In this document: positions 1 through 5,242 of the stretch, in pieces
How the letters are laid out: each line of letters opens with the position of its first letter
Numbering within the stretch: the first letter of the stretch is position 1
NCBI GenBank assembly: GCA_019347795.1
Contig: JAHWKS010000102.1
Span: forward strand, 1,225 to 10,154
DNA from: Planctomycetota bacterium
Lineage (GTDB): Bacteria > Planctomycetota > Planctomycetia > Pirellulales > Pirellulaceae
Reading direction: 5' to 3'
DNA length: 8,930 nt
Notes under the pieces: generated by a model
The model's database searches: none
What the model saw: the letters and a program-made list of their open reading frames with translations, nothing else
Told to the model about the DNA's origin: nothing
Program-made: the position numbers and the translations under genes

Positions 1-1
1 C

Positions 2-2629
2 CGCGAGGCGATCGACGCGGTAGGACGCCGTGTTCGCGTGAAGTCCGTCAGTTCGGGCGACGGGCCGCTCGAGTTCGACTTCCACTCGCAAATCGACACG
101 CTCTTGATCGTCCGTCTTCCCGCGCTAGTGCTGCCGGGCGAGACGGTGGAGGTGACGCTCGACTACACGCTCGACATCCCGCCCGTGCAGGGCCGCTTCG
201 GGCAGTATCATGGCGTGACGAGCCTCTTGAACTGGTACCCGATCCTGGCATACTACGACGAGCACGGCTGGGATGACGCGCCGTACATCGCGTGGCATCA
301 GCCGTGGCTCAACGAGGCGGGAAACTACACGGTGCGGCTGACCACGCCGTCCGATGAAAAGGTCTGCACCGGAGGCGAACTGCTCAGCCGGCGCGTGGAT
401 GACCACGGCTACCAGCATCTATTGATCTCGGGATTCGGGCTGCGCGACTTGGCGATTGTCGCCAGCCCGCGATTCGAAGTGCTGGAGACAGAGTCGTGCG
501 GCGTGCGGGTGCAGGTGTTCGCCTTTCCCGAGCATCGCTACTACGCCGAACTATCGCTCAACACGGCGGCGGAGTGTCTGGAGCTTTATTCAGACTGGTT
601 CGGCCCGTATCCGCACGCCGAGTTCAAGGTGGCCGAGTCGCACTTCGGCTGGAACGGGAACGAGTCGTCGGGAATGATCCTGATCGACCAGCGGGTGTTC
701 GACGCCCCCAAGCTCGCCCACCTCTACGTGGACAGCCTGGTGGCGCACGAGACGTGCCATCAATGGTGGTACTCCACGGTCGGCACCGACGGCTTCCGGC
801 AGACGTGGATGGATGAGGGGCTGGTGTGCTATCTGACGTCCTACCGCTCCCAGCTCAAGCACGGGCCGAATCCGCCGATCTTCGACTGGCCGAAGAAGCT
901 CCGCTGGCTGCCGAACATCCGCTACCGCACGCTGCAGCACAACGGCTATTACCTGTACCGGGGACGCGGCGGGCATGGACATACCGTGGCGCCGCTGCCG
1001 GAGCTGGAGCACGTCCATAACTTGTTCTTCCTGGTCTACGACCGGGGGAACAAAGTCACGTCGATGATCCATCAGCGGCTGGGCGATGAGAAATTCTTCG
1101 GGTTTCTGCGGCTGGTGTACTGCAAGTACCAGTACCGCATTCTCCGCGTGGAGGACTTTCGCTGCGAGCTGGAGGCGTTCACCGGCGAAAGCTGGCAGGC
1201 GTTCTTCGACGACTGGCTCTACTCGCCGAACCTGACCGATTGGAAAGTGGCCGGCGTGCGGGTCGAGCCGCACGGGCACGGCTACCGGACGACGGTGAAG
1301 GTTACGCAGCGCGAGAAAATAGCCGAGCCGGTCGAGATCAGTTGGATGGCGGACGAGCACGGTCCGGTGGAAGGCCGCGTGATGCTGGAGCCGGAGGCGG
1401 ACGACTACGCGGTCGGCGACGCGGCCGTTTCGCGAACCGGCGAGCACGAGTGGACGGTTGCCTTTCACAGCCCGAGCCGGCCGAAGCAGATCGCCATCGA
1501 TCCGGACTACTGGGTTCTCGACGGCGAGCTGCACAACAACCGCTGGCGGAAGACGCCGGAGGTGCGGCTCACCCCGCTGTACACGCCGCTGGATGAGACG
1601 CCGCTCATGCAGCCGCTGGACCGGATCGGGATTGCGGTGGGACCGGGCATCGACGCGCTCGCTCGACCGGTGGTGCGCGGCTCGATCGTTAAGCTGCACG
1701 AGTTTCGCGTCTCGCCGTTCCTCGCCTACACGCCGCAAAACAACGACAACCAGCTTACGGCGGGCGTGGACGCCATCGTCTACAACCTGCCGGTCCCGAA
1801 CTGGTCGGTGGGGGGCGTCTATGAGCACACCCTCGCCAGCGATCTGATTAACGACCCGAACGACCAAGGACGGCTGTTCCTGCGGTGGGACCAGATTTAC
1901 ACGACGAGCATGCTCTACCCGAACCTCAAGTATTGGGAGTTCTTCGTCCGCTTCGGCGATAACTTCTATCCCTACGAGGCGACGGCGCCGTCACCGGACC
2001 CGGCGATTGAGAACTACCGCGACATCCGCGCGGCGGGCGTCTCCTTCCACGCCGACTCCCGCATGCCGTACTGGAACCCCGACACCGGCCTGGCCTTCGA
2101 CGCCACCTATGAGTACGGCTTCCCCGCATTCGGCGAGGGTGAGACATTTCATCGGGGATGGGCGCAAGCCTCGGCGGTGCGGCGATTGGCTCACGGGCTG
2201 GGACCGTTGCTCTCGAAGACGAAGCTGGCGGGGCGGGTGTCGGCGGGTCTGGCGGGACCGGACAACGGCGAGCACTTCCGCCTCGGCGGCCCATACCGCC
2301 TTCGCGGATTGAGGCGCGAAGAGGTGAAGGGAAACGCCTTCTGGCTGGCCAGCGGCGAATGGCGCGTGCCGCTCCGCGAGGACCTGGACATCTCGCTCTA
2401 CGACAACGTCGCGCAGCTCCGCTCCGTGTACGGCTCGATCTTCTACGACGTGGGCGAAGCGTTCCTCCTGGACGATCCGCTGGGGGTGGAGCACGCGATC
2501 GGGACGGGCCTCTACTTCGACATTCCGCTCTTCAGCCTGGTGGAGAACTTCACCTTCCGCGTCGAATACGCCCACGCCCTCCGCCGCAGCACGGACGCCC
2601 TCTGGGGCGGCTGGTACTTCGCGTTTTAG
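2..2629 (+). CDS. M1-family metallopeptidase fused to C-terminal Omp85-like outer-membrane beta-barrel (5' partial)
   Basis: The reading frame is open to the left edge, and residues before the first GTG (38) look like ordinary M1 N-terminal sequence, so the true start is outside the window. Numbering from that GTG: the M1 N-terminal beta domain is roughly 1-150 (signature LLNWYPILAYYDEHGW at 63-78). The catalytic domain is about 155-400 with ESSGM (209-213) where classical members have GxMEN, zinc site HETCH (237-241) followed by exactly 18 residues and Glu260, and probable catalytic Tyr334 in VYDRG. A beta linker domain (about 403-500) follows. From about 525 the sequence has alternating amphipathic strands, the Omp85-type segment FRLGGPYRLRGL (747-758), and an aromatic C-terminus ending in Phe, typical of a beta-signal. 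No POTRA is visible. Family knowledge: M1 enzymes remove N-terminal residues from peptides; Omp85 barrels sit in the outer membrane. I infer a barrel-anchored peptidase; side and substrate are unknown. The M1 call is very sure, the barrel call fairly sure. Confidence 0.9.
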   Translation, partial: REAIDAVGRRVRVKSVSSGDGPLEFDFHSQIDTLLIVRLPALVLPGETVEVTLDYTLDIPPVQGRFGQYHGVTSLLNWYPILAYYDEHGWDDAPYIAWHQPWLNEAGNYTVRLTTPSDEKVCTGGELLSRRVDDHGYQHLLISGFGLRDLAIVASPRFEVLETESCGVRVQVFAFPEHRYYAELSLNTAAECLELYSDWFGPYPHAEFKVAESHFGWNGNESSGMILIDQRVFDAPKLAHLYVDSLVAHETCHQWWYSTVGTDGFRQTWMDEGLVCYLTSYRSQLKHGPNPPIFDWPKKLRWLPNIRYRTLQHNGYYLYRGRGGHGHTVAPLPELEHVHNLFFLVYDRGNKVTSMIHQRLGDEKFFGFLRLVYCKYQYRILRVEDFRCELEAFTGESWQAFFDDWLYSPNLTDWKVAGVRVEPHGHGYRTTVKVTQREKIAEPVEISWMADEHGPVEGRVMLEPEADDYAVGDAAVSRTGEHEWTVAFHSPSRPKQIAIDPDYWVLDGELHNNRWRKTPEVRLTPLYTPLDETPLMQPLDRIGIAVGPGIDALARPVVRGSIVKLHEFRVSPFLAYTPQNNDNQLTAGVDAIVYNLPVPNWSVGGVYEHTLASDLINDPNDQGRLFLRWDQIYTTSMLYPNLKYWEFFVRFGDNFYPYEATAPSPDPAIENYRDIRAAGVSFHADSRMPYWNPDTGLAFDATYEYGFPAFGEGETFHRGWAQASAVRRLAHGLGPLLSKTKLAGRVSAGLAGPDNGEHFRLGGPYRLRGLRREEVKGNAFWLASGEWRVPLREDLDISLYDNVAQLRSVYGSIFYDVGEAFLLDDPLGVEHAIGTGLYFDIPLFSLVENFTFRVEYAHALRRSTDALWGGWYFAF

Positions 2630-2662
2630 ATGCGGCGGAGTTGGGAATCGCATAGAATAGAT

Positions 2663-2893
2663 ATGCAGCGGATCGATGTTGACATAGCAAGGCTGATTGC
2701 TCCGCCGTCTCGCCCTCAGCCCGATCCAGGCAAACTTCAGAGACACGGACCGTTTGATTGGAGCAAGTACACGCCGATTATTGTGGAAACGGACGGTATA
2801 CGGTTTTGGTTGATGGATGGCATGACCCGCGTTGAAAATGCTCGTCGTGCGGGAATCCCGCAACTCCCGGCCTACGTTTTCCTGCGGAGATGA
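2663..2893 (+). CDS. Small ParB/sulfiredoxin-like-fold protein
   Basis: A 76-residue protein. Its second half (about residues 38-73) has the ParB N-terminal-domain pattern: a strand TPIIVE, then a short turn, then LMDGMTRVENARRAGI (50-65), matching the DGxxR...A...G box, and a closing strand LPAYVF. Family knowledge: this fold occurs in chromosome-partitioning ParB, in sulfiredoxin, in DNA-modification proteins, and as the last domain of some polymorphic toxins. No HTH DNA-binding domain is present, so it is not a partitioning ParB. The ATG at 2663 is preferred because IDVDIARLI looks like a natural N-terminus. An in-frame ATG at 2630, directly after the previous gene's TAG, would add 11 residues; neither start has a good Shine-Dalgarno. 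GC is low (about 45-48% in sampled stretches), unlike both flanking genes, which suggests transfer. It is one base from the next gene. Function unknown. Confidence 0.72.
   Translation: MQRIDVDIARLIAPPSRPQPDPGKLQRHGPFDWSKYTPIIVETDGIRFWLMDGMTRVENARRAGIPQLPAYVFLRR
2886..2889 (+). promoter_or_regulatory. Ribosome binding site for the 106-residue protein
   Basis: GGAG lies at the very end of the ParB-like gene, 5 bases before the ATG at 2895 and 8 bases before a second ATG at 2898. It supports translation from this ATG pair rather than from the further-upstream in-frame ATG at 2832. It also implies coupling to translation of the preceding gene, whose stop is at 2891-2893. Confidence 0.6.
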
Positions 2894-2894
2894 C

Positions 2895-3215
2895 ATGATG
2901 GGCGATCTCGACTACGCCTATGCCCAATTGTTGCAGCGCGGCTTCCTGGTCCTTCGCCAAGCCGTGGATTCGGGGGATCAAGATTGGGTTCGTGCGGAAG
3001 TGGCGTTCCTTCACAATGTTCCAAGTCTCATCGGCGAAGAGAACGTGGAGCGCCATCGATATTTTTGGAACGAAGAACGACGCCACTATCTCGATTGGAT
3101 CGCCTCCCAAGGCTCCGAGGCAGTCCGGTCTCGGATGCGGACTTACTACGAGCCGCTTTGGAGCGAAATGGAGCCGTTGGTCCTGGAGCGGCTGCAAATG
3201 GCAGATCGCAGTTGA
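2895..3215 (+). CDS. Unknown small helical protein paired with the ParB-like gene
   Basis: I do not recognise this 106-residue protein with confidence. It is predicted to be mostly alpha-helical, soluble, without signal peptide or membrane segment, and rich in charged and aromatic residues. Notable stretches are LDYAYAQLLQRGFLVLRQAV (5-24), FLHNVPSLIGEENVERHRYFW (38-58, several His and aromatic residues) and a C-terminal amphipathic helix TYYEPLWSEMEPLVLERL (83-100). The start is an ATG-ATG pair at 2895/2898 behind GGAG at 2886; an upstream in-frame ATG at 2832 would overlap the ParB-like gene by 62 bases and adds unconvincing sequence. GC is about 50%, like its upstream partner and below proC downstream. 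Two codirectional genes one base apart with shared atypical composition suggest a two-gene unit, for example an effector or toxin-like ParB-fold protein with a binding or immunity partner. That is inference only. Confidence 0.75.
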   Translation: MMGDLDYAYAQLLQRGFLVLRQAVDSGDQDWVRAEVAFLHNVPSLIGEENVERHRYFWNEERRHYLDWIASQGSEAVRSRMRTYYEPLWSEMEPLVLERLQMADRS

Positions 3216-3236
3216 CCTGAGCACCACGACGCAGGC

Positions 3237-4043
3237 ATGAATACAACTATCGCTTTCATCGGCGCCGGGCAGATGGCTCGGGCTTTGGCTCAGGGGTTTG
3301 TGCGGGCCGGGCTGGTTGAGGAAGAGGCCGTGTCGGCCGCGGACCCGTCCTCTGCGGCGCGGGAGACCTTTGCGGAGGTGCTGCCGAAGGCGTGGCTCAC
3401 CGAGTCGAACGCCGACGCCGTCCGCGGGGCGGATGTGATCGTGCTGGCGGTGAAGCCGCAACACGCGGCGGCCGCCGCCGCGGAGATGCGTCCGGCGCTG
3501 GAGGAGTCGAAGCTGGTGGTGTCGATCGTCGCCGGCGTCACGATTGCGACGCTGGCTGAACAACTGGGAACGTCGCGTGTGGTGCGCGTGATGCCAAACA
3601 CGCCGGCCCTGGTCGGCGCCTGCGCCGCCGGCTTCGCGCTGGGGAAAGGAGCGACAGCGGACGACGCCCTGCTCGTCGAGCGGCTATTGAGCGCGGTGGG
3701 AGTCGCCTTCCCGGTCGATGAGCGGCTGCTGGACGCGGTCACGGGGCTCTCCGGCTCGGGACCGGCCTATGCGTTTGTGATGATCGAGGCGCTGGCCGAC
3801 GGCGGCGTGCGTATGGGATTGCCGCGAGACGTGGCGCTGTCGCTGGCCGCCCAGACGCTGCTGGGCGCCGCGACGATGGTCCTGGAGACCGGCGAGCATC
3901 CCGCGATCCTCAAGGACCGCGTCGCCAGCCCGGGCGGAACCACGATCGCCGGCCTCCAGACGCTCGAAGATCGCGGCCTCCGCGGGGCGCTGAGCGCCGC
4001 GGTCGAAGCCGCCGCCCGCCGCTCCGCCGAACTGGGAAAGTAA
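3237..4043 (+). CDS. proC: Pyrroline-5-carboxylate reductase
   Basis: The protein catalyses the last step of proline biosynthesis, NAD(P)H-dependent reduction of 1-pyrroline-5-carboxylate to L-proline, in the cytoplasm. At 268 residues it has the usual family length. The N-terminal Rossmann domain carries IGAGQMA (8-14), the cofactor-side AVKPQ (71-75) and VMPNTP (118-123). The C-terminal helical dimerisation/active-site domain carries the family signature VTGLSGSGPAY (168-178) and DRVASPGGTTIAGL (227-240). All key motifs are intact. The ATG at 3237 places the Rossmann strand at the expected distance from the N-terminus; no Shine-Dalgarno at normal spacing is visible (an AGG ends one base before ATG). 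It begins 21 bases after the unknown 106-residue gene and is followed 29 bases later by a small codirectional gene. GC is markedly high (about 77% in a sampled stretch), typical of the host genome. Confidence 0.97.
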   Translation: MNTTIAFIGAGQMARALAQGFVRAGLVEEEAVSAADPSSAARETFAEVLPKAWLTESNADAVRGADVIVLAVKPQHAAAAAAEMRPALEESKLVVSIVAGVTIATLAEQLGTSRVVRVMPNTPALVGACAAGFALGKGATADDALLVERLLSAVGVAFPVDERLLDAVTGLSGSGPAYAFVMIEALADGGVRMGLPRDVALSLAAQTLLGAATMVLETGEHPAILKDRVASPGGTTIAGLQTLEDRGLRGALSAAVEAAARRSAELGK

Positions 4044-4072
4044 GCGCCGAAGGAAAGCAATCGACAGCCGCA

Positions 4073-4288
4073 ATGTTCTGCATTATCGACGACAAGCACG
4101 TCCCGCTCTTTCGGATCGTTTGGATTTCCGACGTTCCCCATTTCTGCGGCAGTGAGGAGTGCCTTTACGAAGGCCGCTACGAAGTTCGGCTGGAGGCGCA
4201 GGAATCCGTCTTCGCCAGCCGCGAGGAGCGCGACGACTGCCTGGAGGCGATCCGCCTGTGGCAAGTCGGCGAAGAGGAGGAGGAGTAA
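4073..4288 (+). CDS. Small conserved-looking protein with HFCGxxxxC motif and acidic tail
   Basis: A 71-residue protein that I cannot assign to a named family. It starts MFCIIDDKHVPLFRIVW, has PHFCGSEEC at 22-30 (His23, Cys25 and Cys30 could bind a metal or form a redox pair), then GRYEVRLE, an ERDDCLEAIRLW helix (52-63) and a run of five Glu at the C-terminus. No signal peptide or membrane segment is seen, so it is probably cytoplasmic. The beta-beta-alpha-like layout and GC-rich codon use resemble a genuine host gene, and no competing frame is better. I have the impression that similar small proteins accompany proC in planctomycetes, but this was not checked. AGGA at 4051-4054 is too far from the ATG (18 bases) to be a convincing ribosome site. 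It ends 33 bases before the convergent M23 gene. Confidence 0.7.
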   Translation: MFCIIDDKHVPLFRIVWISDVPHFCGSEECLYEGRYEVRLEAQESVFASREERDDCLEAIRLWQVGEEEEE

Positions 4289-4321
4289 GCCGCTACGGCG
4301 TCGCTGCACGGCGTTGTTGCC
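4289..4321 (+). other. Short convergent intergenic gap without clear terminator
   Basis: These 33 bases separate two genes that end toward each other. A GCCG-CTA-CGGC hairpin (4289-4299) with only four base pairs and no following T-run is present, plus a 7-base direct repeat ACGGCGT (4295 and 4308). Neither makes a convincing intrinsic terminator. Confidence 0.5.
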
Positions 4322-5242
4322 TCACGGCCCCACGTGCTCGATCACCTCGCCGCTCAATCCCTCGGCCGTGATGCCGCCGCGTGGGATGCCGCGGTCGATG
4401 ATCTTATCGCCGACGCGGTAGTTGTGGAACAGAAGCGGGATGCCTTCGCCCAAGTGGCTCATGGGCGTATCTTGCAGGTGGATGTGCAGGTGCGGCTCGC
4501 TGGTGTTGCCCGAGTTTCCCACGCGGGCGAGCACTTGCCCCTGCACGACGCGATCCCCCGGCTCGACCGCGATTGAGCCCGGCTGCAGGTGACAGAGAAA
4601 CAGGAACTGGCCCGGGGCCACGTCGAGCACGATTTGATTGCCGCCTGCGGGATACCCGCCCAGGACGCCGATCGGCGCGTCGCGGGCATCAATATAGGTT
4701 TCCCGCACGACGCCGTCCGCCGGCGCCAGCACGTCCATGCCGTAGCAGTAGTAATCCTCCAGGCTTTGCCCGTCGCCGCGGTGGGTTCGGCCGTCCTTGG
4801 CGACGACCAGGTCGTACGCCCAGCGCTGATCGGCCGCGACGACGTGGTAATTCACATCCGGCGTGGCGCCGCCCCAGCCGACGGTGACCGGACCCTCGAG
4901 CGGAAGGCGGAAGGCGATCTCGCTGGGGGCGTCATCGTACGAGGAAGGATAAACCCGAAAAAATGAAGGGGAACAGGCCAGTAACAGCAACATGCCGAAG
5001 CCGATCGCCCGCCGGCGAGTCCAGAACGGCCGGCGCACGGCGGAGGTGATCGCCGCCGCAATCGCCAGCAACCCCGCCATCCCCCACCACAACAAGCGAT
5101 CGCTGCCGAAGAGCCAGCACACCCAGCCCCAGCTCCCCGGCCGGAATTGCGGCACGAGGAAGAGCACGACTTGCACCGCCAGGAGAAATCCGGCAGCCCA
5201 ATGCCACCACTCAAAGCCGCGCTGTTTATCGGGCTCGGTCAT
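4322..5242 (-). CDS. Membrane-anchored M23-family (LytM-like) metallopeptidase
   Basis: A 306-residue protein. Three hydrophobic segments lie near the N-terminus, at about 14-31, 48-69 and 79-91, followed by a domain likely outside the cytoplasm. The M23 domain (about 110-265) shows YHVVAADQRWAYDLV (132-146, with Asp144 as the expected zinc ligand), the core VLAPADGVV (171-179), GNQIVLDV, LCHLQPGSI (His218), GDRVVQGQVLARVGNSGN (229-246) and PHLHIH (250-255, second HxH). Family knowledge: M23 enzymes cut peptide cross-links in peptidoglycan. The usual HxxxD first His is absent; position -4 from Asp144 is Arg, and His133 may replace it as ligand. The ATG at 5242 was chosen over a longer frame (from 5398) because the extension is low-quality Ser/Arg/Thr-rich shadow of the upstream gene and because GGAAG sits 8 bases before this ATG. 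The start overlaps the upstream gene's 3' end by 17 bases, suggesting coupling. Confidence 0.9.
   Translation of the reverse strand: MTEPDKQRGFEWWHWAAGFLLAVQVVLFLVPQFRPGSWGWVCWLFGSDRLLWWGMAGLLAIAAAITSAVRRPFWTRRRAIGFGMLLLLACSPSFFRVYPSSYDDAPSEIAFRLPLEGPVTVGWGGATPDVNYHVVAADQRWAYDLVVAKDGRTHRGDGQSLEDYYCYGMDVLAPADGVVRETYIDARDAPIGVLGGYPAGGNQIVLDVAPGQFLFLCHLQPGSIAVEPGDRVVQGQVLARVGNSGNTSEPHLHIHLQDTPMSHLGEGIPLLFHNYRVGDKIIDRGIPRGGITAEGLSGEVIEHVGP
5226..5242 (-). other. 17-base overlap between CRTAC1-like and M23 genes
   Basis: The M23 start codon (5242-5240) precedes the upstream gene's TAA (5228-5226) in a different frame. Overlapping stop and start regions of this length are typical of translationally coupled operon partners, so the two extracytoplasmic proteins are probably produced together. 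Confidence 0.8.

Noticed and set aside
590..1867. 425-codon open frame on the - strand, antisense to the M1 gene
   Set aside because: Same compositional shadow: Arg/His/Val-rich with no motif, opposite a catalytic domain with a complete zinc site.
2641..2665. Possible promoter TAGAAT before the ParB-like gene
   Set aside because: TAGAAT (2653-2658) fits a -10 box at five of six positions, but no -35-like hexamer lies at 16-18 bases spacing and the local AT content is raised anyway.
1991..2896. 301-codon - strand frame across the M1 end and the ParB-like gene
   Set aside because: It spans two differently composed regions and lies opposite the barrel end and ParB motif; its sequence shows no domain.
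2778..3563. 261-codon - strand frame across the cassette and proC start
   Set aside because: It runs antisense through the well-supported proC Rossmann motif and the cassette; the translation is low-complexity His/Arg/Leu.
4289..4315. Hairpin between the convergent genes as a terminator
   Set aside because: Only a four-base-pair stem, no T-run on either strand.
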